A stretch of DNA of 64,000 nt from Mimachlamys varia (taxonomy: Eukaryota > Mollusca > Bivalvia > Pectinida > Pectinidae). Under the pieces are notes generated by a model. That model did no database searches. It was not told the origin of the DNA and worked only from the letters and a program-made list of their open reading frames with translations. The translations under genes and the position numbers were made by a program. The stretch covers positions 63,797,686-63,861,685 of the forward strand of contig OX392529.1 in assembly GCA_947623455.1 (NCBI GenBank). The letters are read 5' to 3'. Of this stretch, positions 1 through 11,415 are shown one piece after another. The first letter of the stretch is position 1. Every line of letters starts with the position of its first letter.

Positions 1-350
1 ATGCCAAATTTTTTATGTTTGATATGTCATTATTGTTTAATTGGTTTGTTTTAATGGGATTATCAATAATAATATAAAGAGAAGTGTCATCTGCGAACAG
101 TTTAATTATGCTGTCAAAGTCGTTGACTGACAAGAAATAAACGTGGCCCTAGATTGGATCCCCCGGGAACTCCTGCTGTAATTTGCCTATATGATGATAA
201 TTTTCCGATATAAGAATCGTTTGATGTATGTTTGATATGATTTTTAAACCAACCAATAAGCTTCCCAGAAATTCCCGCCCGTTGGAGTTTGTAAAGTAAC
301 TCATCTTTAAGGATCTGCTCTTGTGAGGTTTCAATCACGTTCAAATCCTC
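1..350 (-). mobile_element. Non-LTR retrotransposon reverse-transcriptase fragment (relic)
   Basis: Minus-strand translation gives a reverse-transcriptase core: 'LLYKLQRAGISGKLIGWFKN' followed by a degenerate ITAGVPGGSNLGP, which in intact LINE ORF2 proteins reads GVPQGSxLGP. A one-base frame change follows. The next frame reads VNDFDSIIKLFADDTSLY, so the catalytic FADD box lies at about 86-97. The reading continues open to the left window edge. The region upstream of the fragment, where the LDxxKAFD box should be, is corrupted. This is a dead copy of a Jockey/CR1-type element that continues outside the window. The family is clear from motif order; the exact clade is not. Confidence 0.85.
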
Positions 351-994
351 ATTTTGATCTCACATGATATATGTTTGTAATATCTTACAATATATTATCA
401 ATTTTGAAAGCAAATGTGCCTATGAAAAATGTAGCAAAAAATTAGATGTCTGTTGTTTTTAGAACTTTTTAAGAAAATTAAAAAAAAAACAATAATGGCG
501 GCCATTTTGAAAATATGTATTTCTGTTTATTTCTTGAACTTCACGAATGGCCCACATTTTATGTTATTTTAGCTTGATTTATCATTTGAAATCGTCAGTG
601 TGTCGCAATGTTTCATCATAGCAAAATATCTCAAAAAGTTTGTTGCTATGACTTTTTTTGAAGCATTAAATCTGCAAAATATGATGAAAAATGGAGTATT
701 TTCTTATTGAAAAAGAAGTGGTAGGGGTAACTTAAATTTAGTTTTTGAGCTAAAAGAATAATTTAAAGACGTTTTACTTACATAATATATAAGAAAATAC
801 AATTTTTTCAATTCTGCAAACATTCATACATATCTGATCACAAATCTGAAAGATATTGAATGAAAATGTCCTGCAATTGGCCAAAACAGCATTTTTCACA
901 TAAACCACGTGTTGTGCTTATTTTGTTATCTTTGACCAAGCAAAGCACAAAATCGAGTTCACAACCATATATTTCTTTTTGCATTTTCTAAGAT
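351..994. other. Unassigned AT-rich sequence
   Basis: No long open frame, tandem repeat or recognisable element seen. It holds A-rich and T-rich runs and a short 'ATGGCGGCCATTTTGAA' motif near 496 that resembles words found in dispersed repeats. Probably old repeat-derived or neutral sequence. Confidence 0.4.
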
Positions 995-1365
995 CCTTAA
1001 TGATAGGGGTGGCAGACTCTGCTAGTGGAGTTTTTCGTCCCCGAGGTTTGCTGGAGCCTCCATAGCCACAGTTAATCTCATTCGAGTAGTGGCACGGTAC
1101 ATAATATACAAATTTTCCTAGTACACGAAATTATACATAACTAGTTTCATTTTACTGGTAACTTCGTAAAATGGGGTGTTACGCATCTGACCCTTCTGCT
1201 TCTATGTTAGTTTAGACATTTTGAATTCCCACCCTTTGGCTCCTAGCATCACTGAATAATCATAGAAGGACGAAACAGCTGTATGTTGCAGTATCATCCA
1301 TTTTTTCGGCATACTGTTTCTATTACTAAAAGGTGCAGCATATGTGTGGTGTGTTACGTCATCTT
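995..1365 (+). mobile_element. Hammerhead retrozyme, single unit (plus orientation)
   Basis: This stretch is the reverse complement of the units at 27333-27711 and 39053-39409. Shared blocks, in order, are 'ATGATAGGGGTGGCAGACTC', 'GAGGTTTGCTGGAGCCTCCA', 'GTGGCACGGT', a hammerhead ribozyme, then 'AAAAGGTGCAGCA' and 'GTTACGTCATCTT'. It is about 370 bp long and encodes no protein. Retrozymes are non-autonomous retroelements whose transcripts self-cleave and circularise; the mobilising enzyme in animals is thought to come from Penelope-like elements. Here only one unit is present. It abuts a LINE relic on its right, so it may have inserted in or beside that element. Confidence 0.8.
1244..1291 (+). 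ncRNA. Hammerhead ribozyme, type I, core mutated
   Basis: Helix I is GCATCA (1246-1251) against TGTTGC (1284-1289), with one mismatch. The GAAAC box is at 1272-1276, followed by the near-palindromic ACAGCTGT loop III and a GUA cleavage triplet, so cleavage would fall after 1283. The conserved CUGANGA box reads CUGAAUA, and the 5' strand of stem II no longer matches GUCC. Probably inactive. Confidence 0.75.
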
Positions 1366-1389
1366 CACCAAGAATAACAAGAGAGAGAT

Positions 1390-2055
1390 CACCTGCATTA
1401 TGACAGATGACTTGGATTTTGCCTACGATATCGCACTGCTGTCACGCCGCCATAGTCACATCCTAGACAAGACCAATGCTATGACTACAACTGGAAAACA
1501 GATTAGATTGAACACCAATGCTTACAAAACTAATATAATGAAGGTCAACCCAAAGTCGATCGAGCCCATCAAATCTGATAACACCGGTATAATAGCAGTG
1601 AAGGACGTTGTACCTTAGCAGCAAGATAGGCTTAAACGGTTACTTTGAGGTAGAGATAAAAACTAGCAGTGCAAAAGCCAGTAGTATGCATCAGTTAACA
1701 ACATCCGGAGATACACCAAGATAAGCACCACCAACAAGTTATTCAAAAGCAACATCCTAGGTGTCCTTCCTAATAGTGCAAGTCATAAGAGATAACCAAC
1801 AGCATCATTAACAAGCTTGATGTCTTTCAGGCTAGATGTCTACGCAGAATATGGAGGATATTCTGGCTTCATACAATCTCAAAAACGGACATATACAGGT
1901 GAACAAAATATATACCCCTGTCACCGGAAACAAAGCTAACAAGTTGGCGGTGGATTGGACACGTCTGCAGGAAGCACTCAGATTCCATCACAAGGTTGGC
2001 ATTGAGATGAACGCCATCAGGGAAGAAGAAGCGAGGAAGACCAACCCCTAACCCT
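1390..2055 (+). pseudogene. LINE ORF2 C-terminal half, decayed
   Basis: Plus-strand translation reads 'MTDDLDFAYDIALLSRRHSH' at about 1400-1460, where intact relatives have DDLDFADDIALLSHRH; the catalytic ADD is therefore AYD. The later part, in another frame, reads FQARCLRRIWRIFWLHTISK, then after a stop WRWIGHVCRKHSDSITRLAL and TPSGKKKRGRPTP. This is the characteristic C-terminal segment of a widespread animal non-LTR family. Stops, frame changes and a scrambled middle (about 1620-1800) show an old dead copy, truncated on both sides. Confidence 0.85.
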
Positions 2056-2374
2056 AACAATAACATCACTCTGTAATCACGACGTTTAATTTAGCATTAA
2101 AGATATTTACAAACAGAACAATTGTTGTTTCTAATGATACTGCCTTTGTAACAGAATGTCCTTACAAACTGTTGCGGGTGGTTGGGTGGCGCAGTTGATA
2201 GCGCACTTCTCAATTGTTGAAAAGAGAGCTTTTAAGTTTTAGCACCCATCTATTCTGTTCACATCATTCTGAAGACAATTCTCAATATTAGGAAATGAGT
2301 GCTTTTTGGATTCCACATTTACTCGCTGACGAGAAGAAAGGTTCACCCAATATTAGCCCATTATTGCTAAACGA

Positions 2375-2815
2375 ACACTGACAGCAAAAAAGGTGTTATT
2401 AGCAATATTCTTAAGAAATAGTGGAGTAAACATGCAAATTGCTGTTCCAAAAGGTAGGGGTGTGTTTGGAAGCTTCTATAAGAATGAGGTTATGAAAAAT
2501 CGTGCTAAATCATGTCTCTAACATGTCCAATTGTTACATGCCAATGCCCCAGCTACCAGACCCTCCTTACAGCCCAGACATTGCCCCGTGTGATATTTTT
2601 CTCTTTCCGAAATACCCTCCCCCCACCCCACCCACATATCTTGTAGAGATATAGGTCAAGAAGTGAGCTCGAATCGGCAGTGTACCTGTTTCTGATTAGT
2701 GTAACCAAAGAGGAATGTGAAAATATTTTCAAAAAGTGGATTCTGAGATTGAAACGGTGTGTTCAAATTAAGGGAAATATTTGTGAAGGTAACAAGATAA
2801 ATTCAGATTTTGATA
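2375..2815 (+). pseudogene. Mariner-type transposase relic
   Basis: Conceptual translation across frames gives mariner transposase landmarks in the right order. KVLLAIFLRNSG is followed by IAVPKGRGVFGSFYKNEVMK, then a stop, then QLLHANAPATRP (about 2528-2563), PPYSPDIAPCDIFLFPK (about 2562-2612) and VTKEECENIFKKWILRLKRC (2701-2760). Intact enzymes have HDNAPAH; here the catalytic aspartate codon GAC is GCC (alanine). At least one stop and one frame change are present, and a C-rich insertion interrupts at about 2610-2640. No terminal inverted repeats were identified. A dead Tc1/mariner-superfamily copy. Confidence 0.85.
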
Positions 2816-3689
2816 ACGTTTCCGAGAAAATGAGTATTGGTTGCCGCGCAATACAAAAAGGTCAACAAATCTTCGCCTGCGTAAATATTTGAATTTTTAA
2901 TCTGTTTTATCTGTTTTATTTGCTCATTGTCTCAATGGTCATCACCTAAGAAAGTTTGGAGATCGGGATACCGACCCAAGAAACTACCGGACCCTTTGGG
3001 TTAATGTTTTGGAGCGACGACAGGTTGAGGAGTTGACAATACTATAATATTATAAACAGCTGTTACGTATATCACCTATTCACATAATGCTGTTTTTAGC
3101 GTTAAACGATACAATATATGGAGGTAGTAGATGGATGGGTAAAACAGATGAAACCGATTATAACTCTAATATTTCAGTAAGCGAAGATCTGACAATTTTT
3201 TTTTCATAGCGCAGTATCCCTTAATTTTTGCGCTTATCAAATCAGGGACGATAACCCAGCAAAAAGTATCAGCTACTCATCGTTTAGGGGAGATAACTCT
3301 TATAGACATATACAAAAATAAAGAGAGATTATTTGCAGGACTACCGATACATAAATTAAGCTAATTGTTAAGCTATTTTTATGCACCTCTCGTTCAGTCA
3401 CATAATAAGAAAACGAGTATATGATTGGACATTTGATAATGATTCCAACAATTAATACATAAAAATGGCAATTACAAACCATTGGCAAATACAGCATTAC
3501 ATGATCTATATTTGACGTAAAGTTCATACATGTACAATATTTGCTGAACCTTAGCCTGGATTGGGGTTGCAAAACTCTGCCACTAAACGATGATGTAAAC
3601 AACAAAACAAAAATCACATCGAGTCTCACAATTTGTGAAATTGATATGTTTTAGTTCTCAAACCGTTACCCCCCCCCCCCCCCCCTCCC
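2816..3689. other. Unassigned sequence with a 17-bp poly-C tract
   Basis: No supported gene. A minus-strand frame of 109 codons at 3300-3629 has no recognisable domain and looks fortuitous. A run of 17 C occupies 3669-3685, directly left of the second retrozyme. Confidence 0.4.
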
Positions 3690-3720
3690 CAAGCGCCTCC
3701 TAGGCTTCACTATTTAGGCC

Positions 3721-3770
3721 TTAGTATCACTGACGAGTCCTAGAAGGACGAAACAGATGTGTTTAGTAGT
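3721..3770 (+). ncRNA. Hammerhead ribozyme, type I, conserved core intact
   Basis: CTGACGA starts at 3730, stem II is GTCC (3737-3740) with GGAC (3746-3749), and GAAAC is at 3750-3754. The catalytic core and stem II are perfect. The usual GUA cleavage triplet reads GUG and helix I is reduced to about two strong pairs, so self-cleavage is doubtful. Confidence 0.85.
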
Positions 3771-4075
3771 TCAATTCGTTATTATCTAAATAATGGAAGT
3801 GCTCCTTTCGTGTTTGTCTTTTCTACTATCGTTTGAGATCTCAGGTGGTAGACAAGGTAGATGGACTTTTATTCACCGAAGTCTGCCGTAACCTACATAT
3901 CATGTTTTCTTTTACCCGGGTTGTAGCAACGGTATGAAAATATACACATATTCATATGAAAATTACTTAAATCCTTGAATCATAGGACTAGTGCATCTGC
4001 TCTCCATCTGGATTTGGATATTTGTTTTGGCCGGTTTTGTTCACTCAGTCGCAGCATTGGTACCACCTTGTAGGA

Positions 4076-4126
4076 CCTAGCATCACGGACGAGTCCTACA
4101 AGGACTAAACAGTGATATGATGCAGC
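4076..4126 (+). ncRNA. Hammerhead ribozyme, helix I perfect but core mutated
   Basis: Helix I is perfect: GCATCA (4080-4085) with TGATGC (4118-4123), and an AUA cleavage triplet precedes it. Stem II GTCC/GGAC is intact. But CUGA is CGGA (4086-4089) and GAAA is TAAA (4106-4109), both at catalytic positions. Likely inactive. Confidence 0.8.
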
Positions 4127-4165
4127 TTAGTTCATTATTTGGCACAACTTGTATGTCAATCTCCT

Positions 4166-5019
4166 TGTTCCAAAACAAGACATGTTTGACATCTTATAAC
4201 TCTGGAATGGTCGCCTGGTTTATTCAGGTATCGTTGAATCTGCGTTTATTGATTTTAGGACCTTTATAACAGCAATATTGTGTAGGCCTGTTGTAAGGAA
4301 GGCTCTCCTAAATGATTGTCTTATACCAGCTCACTTTGACGATTTAAATTCCATTTATAATTAAAGTGTTGGTAATAACATTTATTGAAATGTACTTTAT
4401 ATCGTTCTGCAAAATTGATTTTGCCTGTTTTCTAGAACTGTCAATAATTTGTCTCCTGATGGTTTGAAAACTCTTTTTGGCACTTTTTTGTGTCAAAAAA
4501 TGTACTACAATATTCCAGCCAAGATTAATAAAATGCCATTCGCGATGTGAAATGTTCTCAGCGGATTTGTAATAAATGGGTTGTATCATGGTTATTTTCC
4601 TATAAATATCTTTATTGATGGTCAATTAAGCAACTCTATATTAAAGAAATGTGAGATTGAGAGGGAGTTTTCCTCGTGTTAATAAACAATTTGAGAATAA
4701 TTCAATCGGAAAGTACATCGAATGGAAATGTGATTCCCCAACTGTGCACAGAATATAAGACTCTTTCATATGCGTGTATGTAGGATAGGGATATTCCACC
4801 CGAGGGGTCACAAAATGTGGTAAAACGCGAGGCTTGCCGAGTCACGTCGCGTAAAATGCTATGTAAGATAGATTTTTCTTACATGGGCAACCTCTATCCA
4901 ACATTGCGAGATATGAGAGAAAGCCGTATCATGTTTAACACTTAATTAAAAGGGGTACATTACAACTCAAATGTTACAATAGCTTCACAACGTATACACG
5001 GTCGAAATAAAGACTTGTG
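4166..5019. other. Unassigned sequence with a short dispersed-repeat motif
   Basis: A minus-strand frame at 4344-4625 (93 codons) has no recognisable domain. At about 4790-4850 the sequence ACCCGAGGGGTCACAAAATG...GCGAGGCTTGCCGAG resembles a word common in marine invertebrate repeats. A small hairpin, ATGTAAG (4861-4867) with CTTACAT (4878-4884), follows it. No gene supported. Confidence 0.4.
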
Positions 5020-8000
5020 TTGGAGAGTCTTTTACGACAGGAGGGTAAACGTTGTCATGGATGATGCTGGGGAGTCCTTTATGACGGGAGGGTAAACGTT
5101 ATCGTTGATGATGCTGTGGAGTCCTTTATGACAGGAGGGTAAACGTTATCGTGGATGATGCTGGGGAGTCCTTTATGACGGGAGGGTAAACGTTATCGTT
5201 GATGATGCTGTGGAGTCCTTTATGACGGGAGGGTAAACGTTATCATGGATGATGCTGTGGAGTCCTTTATGACGGGAGGGTAAACGTTATCGTGGATGAT
5301 GCTGTGGAGTCCTTTATGACGGGAGGGTAAACGTTATCATGGATGATGCTGTGGAGTCCTTTATGACGGGAGGGTAAACGTTATCGTGGATGATACTGGG
5401 GAGTCCTTTATGACAGGAGGGTGAACGTTATCGTGGATGATGCTGTGGAGTCCTTTATGACGTGAGGGTAAACGTTATCATTGATGATGCTGTGGAGTCC
5501 TTTATGACGGGAGTGTAAACGTTATCGTGGATGATGCTGTGGAGTCCTTTATGACGGGAGGGTGAACGTTATCATGGATGATGTTGGGGAGTCCTTTATG
5601 ACGGGAGGGTAAACGTTATCGTTGATGATGTTGGGGAGTCCTTTATGACGGGAGGGTAAACGTTATCGTGGATGATGTTGGGGAGTCCTTTATGACGGGA
5701 AGGTAAACGTTATCATGGATGATGCTGTGGAGTCCTTTATGACGGGAGGGTAAACGTTATCGTGGATGATGCTGTGGAGTCCTTTATGACGGGAGGGTAA
5801 ACGTTATCGTGGATGATGCTGTGGAGTCCTTTATGACGGGAGGGTAAACGTTATCGTGGATGATGCTGTGGAGTCCTTTATGACGGGAGGGTGAACGTTA
5901 TCATGGATGATGTTGGGGAGTCCTTTATGACGGGAGGGTAAACGTTATCGTCGATGATGTTGGGGAGTCCTTTATGACGGGAGGGTAAACGTTATCGTGG
6001 ATGATGTTGGGGAGTCCTTTATGACGGGAGGGTAAACGTTATCATGGATGATGCTGTGGAGTCCTTTATGACGGGAGGGTAAACGTTATCGTGGATGATG
6101 CTGGGGAGTCCTTTATGACAGGAGAGTAAACGTTATCATTGATGATGCTGTGGAGTCCTTTATGACGGGAGGGTAAACGTTATCGTGGATGATGCTGGGG
6201 AGTCCTTTATGACGGGAGGGTAAACGTTATCATTGATGATGCTGTGGAGTCCTTTATGACGGGAGGGTAAACGTTATCATGGATGATGCTGGGGAGTCCT
6301 TTATGACAGGAGGGTAAACGTTATCGTGGATGATGCTGGGGAGTCCTTAATGACAGGAGGGTAAACGTTATCATGTATGATGTTGGGGAGTCCTTTATGA
6401 CGGGAGGGTAAACGTTATCGTTGATGATGCTGGGGAGTCCTTTATGACAGGAGGGTAAACGTTATCGTGGATGATGCTGGGGAGCCCTTTATGACAGGAG
6501 GGTAAACGTTATCGTGGATGATGCTGGGGAGTCCTTTATGACGGGAGGGTAAACGTTATCATGGATGATGCTGGGGAGTCCTTTATGACGGGAGGGTAAA
6601 CGTTATCGTGGATGATACTGGGGAGTCCTTTATGACGGGAGGGTAAACGTTATCGTGGATGATGCTGGGGAGCCCTTTATGACAGGAGGGTAAACGTTAT
6701 CGTGGATGATGCTGGGGAGTCCTTTATGACAGGAGGGTAAACGTTATCGTGGATGATGCTGGGGAGCCCTTTATGACAGGAGGGTAAACGTTATCGTTGA
6801 TGATGATGGGGAGTCCTTTATGACGGGAGGGTGAACGTTATCGTTGATGATGCTGGGGAGCCCTTTATGACGGGAGGGTAAACGTTATAATGGATGATGC
6901 TGTGGAGTCCTTTATGACGGGAGGGTAAACGTTATCGTGGATGATGCTGGGGAGTCCTTTATGACGGGAGGGTAAACGTTATCGTGGATGATGCTGTGGA
7001 GTCCTTTATGACGGGAGGGTAAACGTTATCATGGATGATGCTGTGGAGTCCTTTATGACGGGAGGGTAAACGTTATCGTGGATGATGCTGGGGAGTCCTT
7101 TTTGACGGGAGGGTGAACGTTATCATGGATGATGCTGGGGAGTCCTATATGACGGGAGGGTGAACGTTATCGTGGATGATGCTGGGGAGTCCTTTATGAC
7201 GGGAGGGTAAACGTTATCGTGGATGATGCTGTGGAGTCCTTTATGACAGGAGGGTAAACGTTATCGTGGATGATGCTGTGGAGTCCTTTATGACGGGAGG
7301 GTAAACGTTATCGTGGATGATGTTGGGGAGTCCTTTATGACAGGAGGGTAAATGTTATCATGGATGATGCTGGGGAGTCCTTTATGACGGGAGGGTAAAC
7401 GTTATCATGGATGATGCTGGGGAGTCCTTTATGACGGGAGGGTAAACGTTATCTTGGATGATGCTGGGGAGTCCTTTATGACGGGAGGGTGAACGTTATC
7501 GTGGATGATGTTGGGGAGTCCTTTATGACGGGAGGGTAAACGTTATCGTGGATGATACTGGGGAGTCCTTTATGACAGGAGGGTAAACGTTATCGTGGAT
7601 GATGTTGGGGAGTCCTTTATGACGGGAGGGTAAACGTTATCATGGATGATACTGGAGAGTCCTTTATGACGGGAGGGTAAACGTTATCGTGGATGATACT
7701 GGGGAGTCCTTTATGACAGGAGGGTAAACGTTATCGTGGATGATGCTGGGGAGTCCTTAATGACAGGAGGGTAAACGTTATCATGGATGATGTTGGGGAG
7801 TCCTTTATGACGGGAGGGTAAACGTTATCGTGGATGATACTGGGGAGTCCTTTATGACGGGAGGGTAAACGTTATCGTGGATGATGCTGGGGAGTCCTTT
7901 ATGACAGGAGGGTAAACGTTATCGTGGATGATGATGGGGAGTCCTTTATGACGGGAGGGTAAACGTTATCGTGGATGATACTGGGGAGTCCTTTATGACA

Positions 8001-10502
8001 GGAGGGTAAACGTTATCGTGGATGATGCTGGGGAGTCCTTTATGACGGGAGGGTAAACGTTATCATGGATGATACTGGGGAGTCCTTAATGACAGGAGGG
8101 TAAACGTTATCGTGGATGATACTGGGGAGTCCTTAATGACAGGAGGGTAAACGTTATCATGGATGATACTGGGGAGTCCTTTATGACAGGAGGGTAAACG
8201 TTATCATGTATGATACTGGGGAGTCCTTAATGACAGGAGGTTAAACGTTATCATGGATGATGTTGGGGAGTCTTTTATGACGGGAGGGTAAACGTTATCA
8301 TGGATGATACTGGAGAGTCCTTTATGACAGGAGTAAATGTTATCGTGGATGATGCTGGGGAGTCCTTTATGACGGGAGGGTAAACGTTATCGTGGATGAT
8401 GATGGGGAGTCCTTTATGACGGGAGGGTGAACGTTATCGTGGATGATGCTGGGGAGTCCTTTATGACAGGAGGGTAAACGTTATCATGGATGATACTGGA
8501 GAGTCCTTTATGACGGGAGGGTAAACGTTATCGTGGATGATGCTGGGGAGTCCTTTATGACGGGAGGGTAAACGTTATCGTGGATGATGCTGGGGAGTCC
8601 TTTATGACAGGAGGGTAAACGTTATCGTGGATGATGCTGTGGAGTCCTTTATGACAGGAGGGTAAACGTTATCGTGGATGATGCTGTGGAGTCCTTTATG
8701 ACGGGAGGGTAAACGTTATCGTGGATGATGCTGTGGAGTCCTTTATGACAGGAGGGTAAACGTTATCGTGGATGATGCTGTGGAGTCCTTTATGACGGGA
8801 GGGTAAACGTTATCGTGGATGATGTTGGGGAGTCCTTTATGACAGGAGGGTAAATGTTATCATGGATGATGCTGGGGAGTCCTTTATGACGGGAGGGTAA
8901 ACGTTATCATGGATGATGCTGGGGAGTCCTTTATGACGGGAGGGTAAACGTTATCTTGGATGATGCTGGGGAGTCCTTTATGACGGGAGGGTGAACGTTA
9001 TCGTGGATGATGTTGGGGAGTCCTTTATGACGGGAGGGTAAACGTTATCGTGGATGATACTGGGGAGTCCTTTATGACAGGAGGGTAAACGTTATCGTGG
9101 ATGATGTTGGGGAGTCCTTTATGACGGGAGGGTAAACGTTATCATGGATGATACTGGAGAGTCCTTTATGACGGGAGGGTAAACGTTATCGTGGATGATA
9201 CTGGGGAGTCCTTTATGACAGGAGGGTAAACGTTATCGTGGATGATGCTGGGGAGTCCTTAATGACAGGAGGGTAAACGTTATCATGGATGATGTTGGGG
9301 AGTCCTTTATGACGGGAGGGTAAACGTTATCGTGGATGATACTGGGGAGTCCTTTATGACGGGAGGGTAAACGTTATCGTGGATGATGCTGGGGAGTCCT
9401 TTATGACAGGAGGGTAAACGTTATCGTGGATGATGCTGGGGAGTCCTTTATGACGGGAGGGTAAACGTTATCGTGGATGATACTGGGGAGTCCTTTATGA
9501 CAGGAGGGTAAACGTTATCGTGGATGATGCTGGGGAGTCCTTTATGACGGGAGGGTAAACGTTATCATGGATGATACTGGGGAGTCCTTAATGACAGGAG
9601 GGTAAACGTTATCATGGATGATACTGGGGAGTCCTTAATGACAGGAGGGTAAACGTTATCATGGATGATACTGGGGAGTCCTTTATGACAGGAGGGTAAA
9701 CGTTATCATGGATGATACTGGGGAGTCCTTAATGACAGGAGGTTAAACGTTATCATGGATGATGTTGGGGAGTCTTTTATGACGGGAGGGTAAACGTTAT
9801 CATGGATGATACTGGAGAGTCCTTTATGACAGGAGTAAATGTTATCGTGGATGATGCTGGGGAGTCCTTTATGACGGGAGGGTAAACGTTATCGTGGATG
9901 ATGATGGGGAGTCCTTTATGACGGGAGGGTGAACGTTATCGTGGATGATGCTGGGGAGTCCTTTATGACAGGAGGGTAAATGTTATCATGGATGATACTG
10001 GAGAGTCCTTTATGACGGGAGGGTAAACGTTATCGTGGATGATGCTGGGGAGTCCTTTATGACGGGAGGGTAAACGTTATCGTGGATGATGCTGGGGAGT
10101 CCTTTATGACAGGAGGGTAAACGTTATCGTGGATGATGCTGGGGAGTCCTTTATGACGGGAGGGTAAACGTTATCGTGGATGATACTGGGGAGTTCTTTA
10201 TGACGGGAGGGTAAACGTTATCGTGGATGATGCTGTGGAGTCCTTTATGACGGGAGGGTAAACGTTATCGTGGATGATGCTGGGGAGTCCTTTATGACAG
10301 GAGGGTAAACGTTATCATGGATGATACTGGGGAGTCCTTTATGACGGGAGGGTAAACGTTATCGTGGATGATGCTGGGGAGTCCTTTATGACGGGAGGGT
10401 AAACGTTATCGTGGATGATGCTGGGGAGTCCTTTATGACGGGAGGGTAAACGTTATCGTGGATGATGCTGGGGAGTCCTTTATGACAGGAGTAAACGTTA
10501 CC
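5020..10502. repeat. Array A: 47-bp minisatellite, about 116 units
   Basis: Head-to-tail units begin GGAGTCCTTTATGACGGGAG and end near TGGATGATGCTGG; spacing measured between successive GGAGTCC starts (5071, 5118) is 47 bp. Recurrent variants are GACGGG/GACAGG, ATCGTGG/ATCATGG, GCTGTG/GCTGGG/GTTGGG/ATACTGG. Units are highly similar, with point changes and few indels. The plus strand is G-skewed (18 G to 6 C in the unit I counted). The first unit is divergent (GGAGAGTCTTTTACGACAG) and the last is shortened. No coding role: the unit carries stops and its length is not a multiple of three. Confidence 0.98.
7135..10139. repeat. Higher-order duplication inside array A (1,502-bp block, two copies)
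   Basis: The same order of rare unit variants recurs at an offset of 1,502 bp. The single ATCTTGG variant occurs at 7451 and 8953, and the shortened AGGAGTAAATG unit at 8331 and 9833. 1,502 equals 32 units of 47 bp less the 2 bp missing from the short unit. Order matches from about 7200 to 8637 against 8702 to 10139, with few differences (for example ATGTATG at about 8207 against ATGGATG). Confidence 0.9.
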
Positions 10503-10846
10503 ATTGCGTAATAAAGTGCCATAAAGATTTGAAGTAATTACTGTAATAACGTTTTGATGATTTGACGTCGTTTTTTATTGATGGTTGGTTAAGAAAGAAA
10601 CTTGTTTGATACCCTATGAATCTCAGTACTGGTCTAGTACGACAACATAGTTAACTTGTCACAATATAAGAAAGTGCCCATACACAGGATAAACAGTACA
10701 TGTGAAGCTACCTATGCGCAGCCAAGTGCAGTACATTTGATTGTCATTATGATGAATCGACCTCGTTTAAAGATTTGAAGTTATTTTGTTCATAGACAAA
10801 AAGCACCACATCATGTCCGTCGTTTTTCATTTCATCACTTCCAGTA
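10503..10846. other. Unassigned sequence between arrays A and B
   Basis: No open frame, repeat unit or known element seen; simple AT-rich unique-looking sequence. Confidence 0.4.
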
Positions 10847-11415
10847 CATGTACCACGGTATAATACTATCAAAAACTACATATCTATCCAGTGTATATCA
10901 TTTCACCCCCTCCAGTACCACGGTATAATACTATTAAAAACTACATATCTATCCAGTGTATATCATTTCACCCCCTCCAGTACCACGGTATAATACTATC
11001 AAAAACTACATATCTATCCAGTGTATATCATTTCACCCCCTCCAGTACCACGGTATAATGCTATCAAAAACTACATATCTATCCAGTGTATATCATTTCA
11101 CCCCCTCCAGTACCACGGTATAATACTATCAAAAACTACATATCTATCCAGTGTATATCATTTCACCCCCTCCAGTACCACGGTATAATACTATTAAAAA
11201 CTACATATCTATCCAGTGTATATCATTTCACCCCCTCCAGTACCACGGTATGATACTATCAAAAACTACATATCTATCCAGTGTATATCATTTCACCCCT
11301 CCAGTACCACGGTATGATACTATCAAAAACTACATATCTATCCAGTGTATATCATTTCACCCCTTCCAGTACCACTGTATACTACTATCAAAAACTACAT
11401 ATCTATCCAGTGTAC
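10847..11415. repeat. Array B: 65-bp minisatellite, about 9 units
   Basis: Unit runs from CCAGTACCACGGTATAATAC to ATCATTTCACCCCCT; successive TAATAC starts at 10861 and 10926 give 65 bp. The first unit has a variant CCAGTACATGTACCACGG. The last two units show small deletions in the C run and TACCACTGTATAC. Open frames across it simply follow the repeat. Confidence 0.97.

Larger units (their letters stand above)
3690..4165 (+). mobile_element. Hammerhead retrozyme, tandem dimer, divergent subfamily
   Basis: Two hammerhead motifs lie in the same orientation, their CUGA/CGGA boxes starting at 3730 and 4086, so the unit is 356 bp. Between them, 'GGTGGTAGACAAGG...TGGACTTTTATTCACCGAAG' parallels, with many changes, the block at 1008-1060 of the first retrozyme. 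The right end shares 'TTCATTATTTGGCA'-like sequence with other copies. A head-to-tail dimer is the expected product when a circular or multimeric retrozyme RNA is reverse transcribed. No coding capacity. The left boundary is uncertain. Confidence 0.75.

Noticed and set aside
2045..2065. Telomere-like repeat (CCCCTAACCCTAACAATAAC)
   Set aside because: Only about two imperfect units; no array, so chance similarity.
2180..2230. tRNA-derived SINE head (GGGTGGCGCAGTTGATAGCG resembles an A box)
   Set aside because: No B box at the expected distance, no clear tail and no second copy seen in the window.
5020..10502. CRISPR-like array
   Set aside because: There are no spacers: units are contiguous, nearly identical head-to-tail copies in a eukaryotic setting.
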